From contig NZ_CP042304.1 in NCBI RefSeq assembly GCF_007859655.1, forward strand, positions 1,054,001-1,118,000: a DNA stretch of 64,000 nt. The letters are read 5' to 3'. This stretch comes from Devosia ginsengisoli. GTDB lineage: Bacteria; Pseudomonadota; Alphaproteobacteria; Rhizobiales; Devosiaceae. This document shows, one piece after another, positions 49,065-58,375 of the stretch. The translations under genes were made by a program, and so were the position numbers. Below the pieces are notes generated by a model. It saw only the letters and a list, made by a program, of their open reading frames with translations, had not been told where the DNA came from and searched no databases. How positions within the stretch are numbered: the stretch's first letter is position 1; each line of letters starts with the position of its first letter.

Positions 49065-51053
49065 CTATCCCAGTGGATAAGGCAGATCGACCAGTTGCTG
49101 GAGCAGGCCCGGCGCAAACCTGGCATTGATCAGGTCGACCATCACGTAGAAGAACAGCCCCAGCAGCGCGGTATTGATGGCGCTGTAGAGGATGGACTTG
49201 CGCGCCACCAGCCACAGGAACACGAACAGATAGACCACCGAGCCCAGCCAGAAGCCCAGAAGCGCGATCGATAGAGGCAGGGCCGCCATCAGCGCCATAA
49301 AGGGCAACAAGGGCTTGGACCCATCCGTCTCGGGATCATCGCTCAGATCGGCGTCGAAGATCAGGCCAGGCGCCCTGCTTCGCCTGACCATGCCGATGCC
49401 GGCAATAGTCAGGAAGATCAGCGCTAGGCCGGCCACGCTGAGCGGGAAAACCTTGGCCAGGAACGTGTTGTCACTCACATCCAGCGCAATGGCGACCACA
49501 AATGCAATCAGCACCAGCAGGAAACCAAACTGCATATTGACCGTCGGCATGGAGAGCTCGGGCGATGCATCGCCTTCACTCGAGACGCGTGTCTTGGCCC
49601 GTATCGTCACGAACAGCATCAGCGCGGCAATCCCCAGGATGACCAGCGCCAGTGGCCGCAGGAAGAGCTCGAGCCCATAGACCTGTGCCGTACGATAAAG
49701 CGCGGCCTCGAGGTTGCGCGACATGACGAGGCCGATCAGCAGGCCCGCACGGGACCAGCCGAAGCGCTTCATGAACAGGCCAACCACCCCGACCACGAGC
49801 AGGGAAATGATGTCGCCCCAGTCCGATTTGGATTGATAGGCCGAGAAGAAGATGGCCACGAGAATGAACGGCGCCACCAGCACGAACGGGATCGCCGTCA
49901 CCTTGGCGATGGGGCGCGCCAGCAGGATGCTGATTGCCGTACCCAGAATGTTGGCGATCGCGAGTGACCAGATGATCAGGTAGACGATATCCTGGTGCTG
50001 GGTCACCATGGCCCGTCCGGGCTGGAGACCAATCACCGTCAGGCCGACAAGGAACAGCGCCATGGTGCCGTTGCTCGGCACCCCCAGGAACAGGGTTGGG
50101 ATGAGGTCGCCGCCATCCTTGGCATTGTTGGCGGATTCCGGCCCGATCACCCCCCGGACGTCCCCCTTGCCAAACTGGCTCTTGTCCTTGGCGGTCTGCA
50201 CCGCATGGGCATAGGCCACCCATCCAACCACACCACCACCCATGCCGGGCAGCATGCCCATGACCGCCCCGACACCAGAACAGCGCAAGACAAGCCAGAT
50301 GTTGTCGATGACGTCGCGGAAGCCCTGCAGCCAGCCATGTCCCAGTGGCGCATCGCCGGCAATGAACTGACGCTTGCGCAGCACATCCATGATTTCGGGC
50401 AGCGCAAACGCGCCCAGCGCCACGACAACCAGCGGGATACCATCCATCAGGTAGATTGTGCCGAAGGCGAACCGCTGCTCGCCGGTAGCCGTCGCGGCGC
50501 CGATCGTACCGATCAGCAGGCCGAGGCAGCACGAGGCCAGACCCTTGGCGAGATTGCGCCCGGTCAGCATGCCCACCAGCGTCAGCGCCAGAATGATGAG
50601 CATCAACTGCTCGGAAAAGCCGATCGCCATCAGGATGGGCGTGGCGACCACGAAGGCAAAGCTGAGGACGAACGCTCCGAACAGGCCGCCGATCAACGAG
50701 CTGAAAAAAGCCGCGGTCAGCGCGCGTGCAGCCTGCCCGCGCTTCGACATCGGAAAGCCGTCGATAACGGTTGCTGCCGATCCTGCGCCGCCGGGCACCC
50801 CGATCAGCACCGAGCTGAACGTGTCCGATGTGGCGGGGACGGCCGCCAGGCCGATCATCATCGCCAAAGCGGGTCCGGGATCCATGCCGAAGAGGAATGG
50901 CAGGACCAGGGCGATCCCGGCCAGCCCGCCGATGGCCGGCAACACGCCGAAGACCATGCCCAGAGCGACGCCGAAAATCAGGTAGAGCAGATGTGGCCCT
51001 GTCACCAGCGTCAACAGCGCCGGGAGAGCGTATTGCAGTGCCGAAAGATCCAT
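49065..51053 (-). CDS. Tripartite tricarboxylate transporter TctA-TctB fusion
   Basis: 662-residue membrane protein. Residues 1-500 are TctA: LIFGVALGMVFGVLPAIGGL, FSSVLIGVPGGAGSAATVID, MLPGMGGGVVGWVAYAHAV and TLFLGVPSNGTMALFLVGLT. After a hydrophilic linker (RVSSEGDASPELSMP) the last 150 residues carry four helices of the small TctB subunit (FGFLLVLIAFVVAIALDV; ALPLSIALLGFWLGSVVYL). TctA and TctB are usually separate genes. With the TctC gene upstream it makes a full carboxylate importer driven by ion gradients. Confidence 0.88.
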   Translation of the reverse strand: MDLSALQYALPALLTLVTGPHLLYLIFGVALGMVFGVLPAIGGLAGIALVLPFLFGMDPGPALAMMIGLAAVPATSDTFSSVLIGVPGGAGSAATVIDGFPMSKRGQAARALTAAFFSSLIGGLFGAFVLSFAFVVATPILMAIGFSEQLMLIILALTLVGMLTGRNLAKGLASCCLGLLIGTIGAATATGEQRFAFGTIYLMDGIPLVVVALGAFALPEIMDVLRKRQFIAGDAPLGHGWLQGFRDVIDNIWLVLRCSGVGAVMGMLPGMGGGVVGWVAYAHAVQTAKDKSQFGKGDVRGVIGPESANNAKDGGDLIPTLFLGVPSNGTMALFLVGLTVIGLQPGRAMVTQHQDIVYLIIWSLAIANILGTAISILLARPIAKVTAIPFVLVAPFILVAIFFSAYQSKSDWGDIISLLVVGVVGLFMKRFGWSRAGLLIGLVMSRNLEAALYRTAQVYGLELFLRPLALVILGIAALMLFVTIRAKTRVSSEGDASPELSMPTVNMQFGFLLVLIAFVVAIALDVSDNTFLAKVFPLSVAGLALIFLTIAGIGMVRRSRAPGLIFDADLSDDPETDGSKPLLPFMALMAALPLSIALLGFWLGSVVYLFVFLWLVARKSILYSAINTALLGLFFYVMVDLINARFAPGLLQQLVDLPYPLG

Positions 51054-51180
51054 TTCGCGGCCCAATGCTAACTTGGCGCAGCCCCACCGCCCGCCACCCC
51101 TGGGGGTGGTTGCCGGATCGGTTGGCGCGCTTCAAAAGGAAAGCTCAGGCGGGCCTCAGGCCCGCCTGAGCGAGTCGATC

Positions 51181-52263
51181 TTAGTCGATATTCCACACGT
51201 CCTTGAGCCAGCGGTCCAGTTCGGCCTTGGCCTCAGGGCTCATGACCGAAGCGGTGCGGTGACCATCGATCGCGACCTGGCCGGTACCCTGCGGATAGCC
51301 GCCGAGTTCGAGCTGGGCCGCCGGGGACTGCAGTTCGGGTCGGGCAACGACCCGTTCGATGGCCGCCTGGTAGGTCTGGACGATGTCATCCGGCGTACCG
51401 GCCGGCAGAACCAGCGTCTTGGCCGTCACCATGCGGATGGCGAACATGTTCTCGTAGACTTCCTTTTCCACGCCGGACATCGGCTCGCCATGCACGATCT
51501 CATAGAGCTCAGGGCATGTGGCGGTATCGGGCAGCACGGGATCGCGGACGACTTCGCCATTCTCGTTCTGGAAGCCCATCGTGAACAGCGTCACCATGGT
51601 TCCGTCATCGACCATCGGCTTCAGTTCGTTTTCCCACGAGGCCATGTTGTCGTAGTTGACCTGGGACTCGCCGCGCATGAAGGCCTGGCGGGACTCGCCG
51701 CGAGATACGCCGAAGACGCCGTTCAGCTTGATCCCGAGCAGATCGAAGCAATAGAGCACTGGCATATCGGCATCGGCCGGTCCGTCGCCGACATAGACCG
51801 CCTTGTTTTCCTGCAGATACTTCACGTCGTGCTCCGGATCGCCGGTGAGCCCGAAGCTGGTGAGGCCGTAGGAAACCACGCCATAGGGCGAGGTCAGGAA
51901 CGGAATGAAATCGGCCAGCGGATACTGGACGGTCTCTTCGCCCAGGATGTAGCTGTAGTAGGTGCCCGTCGCCAGCGCGGCGATGGTCAGGCCATCCGGC
52001 TTGGCGCGCGCCGCAAACTCATTGATCCCGCGCACCGATCCACCACCCTCGATATTGCGGATGATGATGGTGGGATGGCCCGGCAGCTCTTCCTCCAGAA
52101 GCGGAGCCAACAGGCGGGCATGGACGCTCGAACCGCCGCCTTCCCCGTAGGGAACGATCAGTTCGATGGTCTTGCCCGAAAAGTCGACCTCCTGGGCATA
52201 GGCAACGGTGGACATAAGGGCAGCGATACCGACTGCTGCGGCAGTGATATAAGAGTGTTTCAT
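51181..52263 (-). CDS. TctC-type periplasmic substrate-binding protein
   Basis: 360-residue Bug/TctC receptor of the tripartite tricarboxylate transporter. Signal peptide SYITAAAVGIAALMSTVAYA, then DFSGKTIELIVPYGEGGGSS with the glycine-rich loop that holds the ligand carboxylate. Other segments are LPGHPTIIIRNIEGGGSVRG and TLVLPAGTPDDIVQTYQAAI. ATG 52263 has GGAGGAG six bases upstream. The usual ligands are carboxylic acids, here probably the substrate of the downstream CoA pathway. Confidence 0.88.
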   Translation of the reverse strand: MKHSYITAAAVGIAALMSTVAYAQEVDFSGKTIELIVPYGEGGGSSVHARLLAPLLEEELPGHPTIIIRNIEGGGSVRGINEFAARAKPDGLTIAALATGTYYSYILGEETVQYPLADFIPFLTSPYGVVSYGLTSFGLTGDPEHDVKYLQENKAVYVGDGPADADMPVLYCFDLLGIKLNGVFGVSRGESRQAFMRGESQVNYDNMASWENELKPMVDDGTMVTLFTMGFQNENGEVVRDPVLPDTATCPELYEIVHGEPMSGVEKEVYENMFAIRMVTAKTLVLPAGTPDDIVQTYQAAIERVVARPELQSPAAQLELGGYPQGTGQVAIDGHRTASVMSPEAKAELDRWLKDVWNID

Positions 52264-52366
52264 TGGTCTCCTCCGTGAAACATCGTTGATGTTGCATTTG
52301 GGCCTTTTGCGGCCTCTTGGCTTATTGTCGTGCTGGAGTGTCGCGGCGGGCGGTCTATGCCGTCCG

Positions 52367-53584
52367 CTAGAACATCCTTTCCAGTAGAGTGAATATCTCG
52401 TCCGCATCGCGCGGCGGGCGTGGTGTCGGCGACAGGGTGCGGTCGCGCAGAGTCATTTCCGCCACTTTGGGCAGATCCTCGCGCTTCACGCCGACCTCGT
52501 GCAGCCGGGCGGGCAATCCAAGCGACGCGATCAGGCCACGAACGTGCTGCTCGGCCCAGATTGCGGCCGCCTCGTCGCTGGCAGCCGTATCCTCGAACCC
52601 CATGGCCATGGCGATCTGGCGCTGCTTTTCGAGCGTCGCCGGACGGTTGAACTCCATCATGAACGGCAGCACGATGCAGCCGCTGATCCCATGAGGAACG
52701 TCGCAGACCCCACCCAACTGATGACAGATGCCGTGCCCCAGACCGATGCCGCCCTTGCCGGCCCCGAACGCCGTCATCCAGTTCAGGAACTGCAGGCGCC
52801 CTCGCGCATCCAGGTCATTCGGGTTATCGACCGAGCGCTTGAGATAACGGAAGACATTGCGCGTCGCTTCGAGGCAAAGCCCCTGGATGAAGGGATTGGC
52901 ATTGAGCGCGTAATAGCGTTCGACCGCATTGTGCAGCGCCTTGATGCCCGTGGACGACCACAGCCGAGCCGGGGTCGCAGTCGTCATCACCGGATCCAGG
53001 ATCACCGCCCGCGGCACGACCTTGGGGTCGATGAAGATATCCTTGGCGCCCGTCGCATCATCGGTGATGCCCATGGCGGAGCTGAACTCGCCGGCCGACA
53101 GCGTGGTCGGGATGGCAATGACCGGGGGCTTGGCCTTGGTCAGCTTGGGCGCGGTGATCTTGCGGGTCTGGTAATCGTAATGTGCCCGCAGGGCATCGAG
53201 GTCCTCCCCCTCCCCCAGCACGAGCGCGACACCCTTGGTACCGATGATCGTGCTGCCGCCACCAATGCCTACCAGCAGGTCGGCGCCAGCGGAGCGGGCC
53301 TGCCGCGCAGCCTCGAGCACGGTCGAGCGTGGGGAATGTTCCCCCATTGCCGCAAAGTGGCCGCAGCAATTGGCGCCCAGGCCTTCCTTGAGCCGGGCGA
53401 CCAGGTGGCTGGCCCCCATGCTTTTGCCCGTGATGATGAAAGCCCGGCTCGCACCGGCTGCGGCAAGCTCCTCGAGCACGCCGCTCAGCGCCTTGTCCGG
53501 TCCATATATGACGCGTGTCGCAGCCGGAATATCGGCTTCGCCGCTCAGGGCAATTTCAGCATTGTGGTTGAATTGCATGGTCAT
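52367..53584 (-). CDS. Iron-containing alcohol dehydrogenase (maleylacetate reductase-like)
   Basis: 405-residue group III alcohol dehydrogenase. NAD(P)-binding GGGSTIIGTKGVALVLGEG, metal-binding His in GHGICHQLGGVCDVPHGISG and the Asp/His region FSSAMGITDDATGAKDIF. The long insert and PHGISGCIVLP end fit the maleylacetate reductase side of the family, but a plain alcohol or semialdehyde dehydrogenase is equally possible. It overlaps the CoA-transferase gene by four bases (ATGA), so it belongs to the operon. Confidence 0.82.
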   Translation of the reverse strand: MTMQFNHNAEIALSGEADIPAATRVIYGPDKALSGVLEELAAAGASRAFIITGKSMGASHLVARLKEGLGANCCGHFAAMGEHSPRSTVLEAARQARSAGADLLVGIGGGSTIIGTKGVALVLGEGEDLDALRAHYDYQTRKITAPKLTKAKPPVIAIPTTLSAGEFSSAMGITDDATGAKDIFIDPKVVPRAVILDPVMTTATPARLWSSTGIKALHNAVERYYALNANPFIQGLCLEATRNVFRYLKRSVDNPNDLDARGRLQFLNWMTAFGAGKGGIGLGHGICHQLGGVCDVPHGISGCIVLPFMMEFNRPATLEKQRQIAMAMGFEDTAASDEAAAIWAEQHVRGLIASLGLPARLHEVGVKREDLPKVAEMTLRDRTLSPTPRPPRDADEIFTLLERMF

Positions 53585-54747
53585 GACTCGGAGCGCCCCA
53601 GCGCGCGTTCGGGTTGGTCTATCAGGGCCTGGTCCTCGCCCAATTTGCGGCTCGGCCAGCGTATGTCCCGGGGTACGCCCTCAAACACCAGCGGACTGGT
53701 TGGTACAGTCATGGCGCCATAGATCGGGTGCTCGATCTCAACGAGCGCATTGCGGGCATGCAGGTGTTCGTCGCGCATGACCTCGCTCAGTTCGCGAACC
53801 GGCGAACACGGCACGCCTACGGCGATGAGGCCGGCGAAAAGCTGGTCCTTGGTCTGCTCGCGCGCCCAGCCGCCAACCAGTTCATCGACCTCTTCGATGC
53901 GCTTGACCCGCTCGTACATGCTCGCATAGCGCGAGTCGGTAATGGCCCATTCCTGGCCGAAATAGCGCGCCAGCGCATGCCACTGATGCTCGTTATTGGC
54001 CAGGATGGCGCAATGGCCGTCCTTGCACTCATAGACGTTATAGGGGCTGATCGAGAGGCCACCATGCCGGTTTCCCGTCCTGGGGGAGCGGTCCTTGTTG
54101 ATGCCCCCCATCAGGCCCAGATTGGACGCCAGCGCCGGGTAGATCGCCTCGAACATGGCGACCTCCACGGCACGCACCGTACCCGTCCGCTCGCGGTCGA
54201 GCAGCGCCGTGGCAATGGCGCCATAAAGATGCACGCCGGCATTGAAGTCGGCGATGGCGGGGCCTGCCTTTACCGGGGGATTGTCCGGATAGCCGGTTAC
54301 GCTGAGCACGCCGCTCATGGCCTGCACGGCAAGGTCCATGGCCGGATAGTCACGGTACGGACCGGTCGTTCCAAAGCCCGAACTGCTGGCATAAATGAGC
54401 CGCGGGTTGAGCTTCTTGACATGCTCCCGGGAAAAGCCGAGGCGGGCCATCACGCCGGGCCGGTAGTTTTCAACCAGCACGTCGCTCTGTTCGATGAGCC
54501 GCGTCAGCGCCGCCTTACCTTCTTCCTGCTTGAGGTCAAGCACCACGAAGTGCTTGCCCGAATTGAGCATGGCATGCGGGATATGCGCGCCGCCGCCATC
54601 GCGCTGCCTACGTCGGGTATGCTCCCCGCCGGGCGGCTCGATCTTGATGACTTCGGCTCCGGCCATCGCCATGAGAAACGTGGCGTATGGACCGTTGTAT
54701 ATCTGCGTAAGGTCGACGACCTTGATACCGGTAAGGGGTCCCTGCAT
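53581..54747 (-). CDS. Class III CoA-transferase (CaiB/Frc family)
   Basis: 388-residue family III CoA-transferase. The conserved N-terminal segments are GIKVVDLTQIYNGPYATFL and GAEVIKIEPPGGEHTRRRQR, followed by DVLVENYRPGVMARLGF and GPYRDYPAMDLAVQAMSGVL, where the catalytic Asp of the family lies (YPAMDLAVQA). It moves CoA from a donor acyl-CoA to a free carboxylic acid, the likely activation step of this pathway. ATG 54747 follows the crotonase stop by one base. Confidence 0.9.
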   Translation of the reverse strand: MQGPLTGIKVVDLTQIYNGPYATFLMAMAGAEVIKIEPPGGEHTRRRQRDGGGAHIPHAMLNSGKHFVVLDLKQEEGKAALTRLIEQSDVLVENYRPGVMARLGFSREHVKKLNPRLIYASSSGFGTTGPYRDYPAMDLAVQAMSGVLSVTGYPDNPPVKAGPAIADFNAGVHLYGAIATALLDRERTGTVRAVEVAMFEAIYPALASNLGLMGGINKDRSPRTGNRHGGLSISPYNVYECKDGHCAILANNEHQWHALARYFGQEWAITDSRYASMYERVKRIEEVDELVGGWAREQTKDQLFAGLIAVGVPCSPVRELSEVMRDEHLHARNALVEIEHPIYGAMTVPTSPLVFEGVPRDIRWPSRKLGEDQALIDQPERALGRSES

Positions 54748-54748
54748 C

Positions 54749-55522
54749 TCAGTGCCCCTCGAACCGCGGCGACCGGCGCTCGGCAAAGGCCTGCCGCCCC
54801 TCGGCAGCATCCTTGCTGGCCAGCAATATGCGCTGGGTCAGTTGCTCCATGCGCAGCCCTTCGGCGAGCGGAACGTCACGCGAGCGCAAGGCCAGCTCCT
54901 TGGTCGCCTGGATGGAGAGCGGCGCACTGGCGGCGATCGATGCCGCATAGCGCCGCGCGGTGGACATGACATCGCCTGCGTCGACCACATCGTTGACCAG
55001 GCCCCAGCGACCGGCCTCTTCGGCCGACATACGCTCGCCGGTCAACAGCAGTTTCATCGCCACGGCATGTGGCAACTGGTGCAAGGCGCGCTGGGTGCCG
55101 CCATTGGCGGGAATGATGCCGCGCTGCCCCTCCGGCAGCGAGAAAAAGGCGTTCCGCGCGGCGACCCGGATATCGGTGGCGAACAGCAGCGTCATGCCGC
55201 CCCCGATACAGGCGCCATTGATGGCGGCAATCACGGGCTTCCACACTTCAAGCCCGCGATTGAGCAACTGCCCGGCCTGCGTCGCCCACAGCTCGGCCAG
55301 CGATGGGTCACGCCCGATCCAGGTCTTGAGATCGGCACCGGCGCAGAATACATCGCCCGCCCCCGTGACGATGGCACAGCGGATCGCAGCCTCGTCACGC
55401 ACGCGACAGAATGCCTGCCCGAGGTCATGATAGTGCTCGGCATCGAGCGCATTGCGGCGCTCGGGACGATTGATCGTGATCGTCGCTACGCCCGCGGCGT
55501 CGACGTCGACGTCAATTGGCAT
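54749..55522 (-). CDS. Enoyl-CoA hydratase/isomerase family protein (crotonase 1)
   Basis: 257-residue crotonase-fold enzyme. Oxyanion-hole motifs are AGDVFCAGADLKTWIG and INGACIGGGMTLLFATDIRV. The later catalytic Glu position is filled (LPEGQRGIIPANGG, as in crotonase Glu164), but the earlier one (Glu144) is Thr in GGGMT. One acid only suggests an isomerase, a hydrolase or another reaction rather than simple hydration. It overlaps the acyl-CoA dehydrogenase gene by 11 bp. Confidence 0.88.
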   Translation of the reverse strand: MPIDVDVDAAGVATITINRPERRNALDAEHYHDLGQAFCRVRDEAAIRCAIVTGAGDVFCAGADLKTWIGRDPSLAELWATQAGQLLNRGLEVWKPVIAAINGACIGGGMTLLFATDIRVAARNAFFSLPEGQRGIIPANGGTQRALHQLPHAVAMKLLLTGERMSAEEAGRWGLVNDVVDAGDVMSTARRYAASIAASAPLSIQATKELALRSRDVPLAEGLRMEQLTQRILLASKDAAEGRQAFAERRSPRFEGH

Positions 55523-56690
55523 TGGCCGAGCCCTTCAGCTTAAGCAGATCGCGGGCAATGACCATGCGCTGCACTTCGGACGGGCCCTCGCCGACGCGCT
55601 TCACGCGCAATTCGCGGAACCAGCGTTCGATGGGCATTTCCTCGGCGACGCCGAGCGCGCCGAACATCTGCACGCACCGATCCACCACACGGTGGGCGGT
55701 TTCAGTGGCCGTCACCTTGGCCATGGACGAGAAGTAGCGGAGGTCGCCGCCCGTCTCATGCACCATGGCTGCCTTGTAGATAAGCATGCGCGCGGCCTGC
55801 AGCTCCATCTCGCTGTCGGCCACCATCCACTGGATAGCCTGCTTGTCGGCAAGCTTGGTCTTGAACGTCTCGCGCTGCTTGACCCATTCAATGGCCAGCT
55901 CCAGCGCTTCCTGCGCCACGCCGATCGTGCCAGCGGCATAGGGAATGCGGCCTTCGGTGGTCCATTTCGAGAAAATCTGGAAACCCTTGCCCTCTTCGCC
56001 AAGCAGGTTCTCCTCGGGGATTTCGCAATCCTCGAAGGTCAGCTCGAAAGGGGAATAGGCGCGGATCACGGGGATCTCACGGGTCGACAGGCCCTTGGTG
56101 CCCAGTTCCACGATGAAGGAGGAAATGCCGCCACGGTCGCCCTGCTCGCCGGTCCGGGCAAACACCATGCCCCAGCTTGCGTGCTGCACGCCGGAAATCC
56201 ACATCTTGGTGCCGTTGAGAATGTAGCGGTCGCCCTTTTTGACCGCCCGAGTGCGAATGGCACGCGCCGGGTCCGAACCACCTGATGGCTCGGTGATGGC
56301 GGTGAACACTTTCTGGCCGGACTCGACGCCGGGAATGGCAAACCGCTTAATCTGGTCGGGCGTACCGTGGGAGAAAACGGTGTTCGGGGGATCAAAGCCG
56401 ATGGCGCCGCAGGCCGGGATATAGGCGCCCATGCGGCAGCGTGCAGTTTCCTCGGCAACCACGGCCTGGCCCAGCAGGCTCAGCCCTGCCCCGCCATATT
56501 CGGCCGGCGAGCGGATGCACCAGATGCCCAGGTCCTTGGCCTTCTTCTGCAGCGGCTCCAGCAGATCGTGCGGCAGATGGATAGCGTCGTGTTCGACTGT
56601 GTCTTCGGCCGGCTTCACGTCGTTGCGCATAAAACGGCGCGCCGTGTCGCGGATCATCACCAGTTCGTCCGAAAGTGGCCAGTCGCTCAT
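55512..56690 (-). CDS. Acyl-CoA dehydrogenase
   Basis: 392-residue FAD enzyme. N-terminal helices (SDELVMIRDTARRFMRNDV), middle beta domain with FTAITEPSGGSDPARAIRTR and ISGVQHASWGMVFART, C-terminal helices with TTEGRIPYAAGTIGVAQEAL and the catalytic-loop region RVGEGPSEVQRMVIARDLL, where Glu replaces the Tyr-Glu-Gly context of other members but stays in place. It desaturates an acyl-CoA at C2-C3. First gene of a minus-strand operon that runs to the ThDP enzyme; an operator-like palindrome lies 36 bp before its start. Confidence 0.93.
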   Translation of the reverse strand: MSDWPLSDELVMIRDTARRFMRNDVKPAEDTVEHDAIHLPHDLLEPLQKKAKDLGIWCIRSPAEYGGAGLSLLGQAVVAEETARCRMGAYIPACGAIGFDPPNTVFSHGTPDQIKRFAIPGVESGQKVFTAITEPSGGSDPARAIRTRAVKKGDRYILNGTKMWISGVQHASWGMVFARTGEQGDRGGISSFIVELGTKGLSTREIPVIRAYSPFELTFEDCEIPEENLLGEEGKGFQIFSKWTTEGRIPYAAGTIGVAQEALELAIEWVKQRETFKTKLADKQAIQWMVADSEMELQAARMLIYKAAMVHETGGDLRYFSSMAKVTATETAHRVVDRCVQMFGALGVAEEMPIERWFRELRVKRVGEGPSEVQRMVIARDLLKLKGSANAN

Positions 56691-56725
56691 AACTACGTCT
56701 ATCCTCCTGCTGGGCGGTCCGAACT

Positions 56726-56737
56726 ATGGTGTACCAG
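56726..56737 (-). promoter_or_regulatory. GTATAC-type candidate operator upstream of the acyl-CoA dehydrogenase
   Basis: ATGGTGTACCAG, with one change from the ATnGTATACnAT consensus seen at 60734, 63130 and 63219. It is centred about 42 bp upstream of the start of the acyl-CoA dehydrogenase operon. Confidence 0.4.
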
Positions 56738-56858
56738 ACGACCGCCGTCTTGCTCATCTCTATCTTTTGAAGACGATAGTAGGAGGATTAAACACCGTCC
56801 AACACCGAAGTGCTATGGCGGTCATGCCGAATTGATATGAGGCAGAAGCCACTGGTAT

Positions 56859-57623
56859 TCATGATTTTTTTGAAGATTCTTCGTTGAACTTGTCGATTCC
56901 AGCCTGCCAATCGCCGACAGCAAGGTTGTACTCGATCGCAGCCTGCTCAATTCGTATACCACTGTCCTGATCGGTGCGTCCGCCCAGGTCGATCGATTGC
57001 TTGGTCAGGCGGACAGCGAGCGCCGGCGCCTCGGCGATCTGACGGGCTGTCTGTTCACCGGCTTCCCTGAGCGCGGAGGGCTCAACAATTCGGGATACCA
57101 GGCCCAACAGGCGGGCTTCGTCCACCGGCATGGATCGACCCGTGAAAAGCAGTTCCTTGGCCGTACGCTTGCCGATCGCGCGCTGCAGGCGCTGGGTTGC
57201 GCCGACGGTTCCCCACTTGGTCTCGGGAAAAGTAAAGAACGCGTCCGAAGCGGCGATGATGAAATCGCATGCCATGGCAATCTCGCCGCCCGAGCCGATA
57301 ATCCCATTGTGGACAAGGGCAATCACCGGCTTGGAGCAGCGCTCGATGGCGTCATAGGCGGCAAAGCTGGCGAGCCGCCGCTGCCGCACCCATTCGGCAT
57401 CCTTGCCCTGGCGCTCTTTGAGGTCGGCGCCGGCGCAAAAGACCGGTCCAGCGCCTTCCACCAGAACAGCACGGGTATCCTCGTCGCCGTCCAGCTCCGT
57501 GAAGGCCGCGCGCAAGTCGAGGCAAAGCTGGAGATTGACTGCGTTGCGCTGCCGCGGCCGGTTAAGCCGTACCCAAGCAACAGGGCCTTGCCGCTCGACC
57601 ACAAGCACAGCTTCGTCGGTCAT
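56859..57623 (-). CDS. Enoyl-CoA hydratase (crotonase 2)
   Basis: 254-residue crotonase. The oxyanion hole is in AGPVFCAGADLKERQGK and GIIGSGGEIAMACDFIIA. Both acid positions are filled: Glu in GSGGEIAM (equal to crotonase Glu144) and Glu in FPETKWGTVGATQ (equal to Glu164). It is therefore the best candidate for the true 2-enoyl-CoA hydratase of this cluster. ATG 57623 overlaps the previous gene (ATGA). Its stop at 56859 is followed by the promoter region of the acyl-CoA dehydrogenase operon. Confidence 0.9.
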   Translation of the reverse strand: MTDEAVLVVERQGPVAWVRLNRPRQRNAVNLQLCLDLRAAFTELDGDEDTRAVLVEGAGPVFCAGADLKERQGKDAEWVRQRRLASFAAYDAIERCSKPVIALVHNGIIGSGGEIAMACDFIIAASDAFFTFPETKWGTVGATQRLQRAIGKRTAKELLFTGRSMPVDEARLLGLVSRIVEPSALREAGEQTARQIAEAPALAVRLTKQSIDLGGRTDQDSGIRIEQAAIEYNLAVGDWQAGIDKFNEESSKKS

Positions 57624-58375
57624 TTTCCTGCTCCCGTCTGCTTGGGAAAGCCCCGCATCAGCGCATTGATATCGCGACCGGCGGCCATTCCCGCCTCGAA
57701 GGGCAGTTCGCCCACCCGGTGGAACAGCGTCTTGGCCGCAGCCATCGCCATGCGACCGGGCCGGGCGCAAGCCTCAGCCAGTTCCATCGCCATTTCGACA
57801 ACGGTGTCAGGCGGGACCACGCGGTTCACAAGCCCCTCGCTCGACAATTCCTCCGCGCCGAGCAAGCGGCCGGTCGCCACCATCTCGAAGGCCAGCTTGA
57901 GCCCGATATGGCGCACCATATTGGTCATCACCAGGGCCGGCACGAGGTCGTGCTTGAGCTCCGGATAGCCGAACTTTATGTCTTCACCGGCAACCATCAT
58001 GTCACAGCCGATCGCCAGACCAGCCCCGCCACCGACGGCGGCACCACGAACCGCCGAGACGATAGGCTTCGGCGTGGAGCGCAGCAGCGTATGGACGGCA
58101 CAGGTCAGGTCGGCGCGCCTGTGAATGAGGTCCTGGTTTTCCGGCCGCAAATCCTTGAACTCGCCGGTATCGGCGCCGGCGCAGAAGGCGCGACCATTGC
58201 CGGTCAGCACCAGGGCCCTGACATCATCGTCATCACCCGCTGCCACCAGGGCGTCGCGAAGCGCGACCGTCAGCGCCGTATCCAGGGCGTTGAGCTTGTC
58301 CGGCCGGTTCATGCGCAAGATACGCACCGGACCATGATCCTCGATTATCAGCACATCGGTCGTCTGATCAGGCAT
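57620..58375 (-). CDS. Enoyl-CoA hydratase/isomerase family protein (crotonase 3)
   Basis: 251-residue crotonase-fold enzyme. FCAGADTGEFKDLRPENQD and RGAAVGGGAGLAIGCDMMVA form the oxyanion hole. The first acid is Gly in GGGAG, the second is Glu in GYPELKHDLVPALV, giving the single-acid pattern of enoyl-CoA isomerases. ATG 58375 overlaps the lyase gene by 8 bp, and its stop overlaps the next hydratase gene. Confidence 0.88.
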   Translation of the reverse strand: MPDQTTDVLIIEDHGPVRILRMNRPDKLNALDTALTVALRDALVAAGDDDDVRALVLTGNGRAFCAGADTGEFKDLRPENQDLIHRRADLTCAVHTLLRSTPKPIVSAVRGAAVGGGAGLAIGCDMMVAGEDIKFGYPELKHDLVPALVMTNMVRHIGLKLAFEMVATGRLLGAEELSSEGLVNRVVPPDTVVEMAMELAEACARPGRMAMAAAKTLFHRVGELPFEAGMAAGRDINALMRGFPKQTGAGK

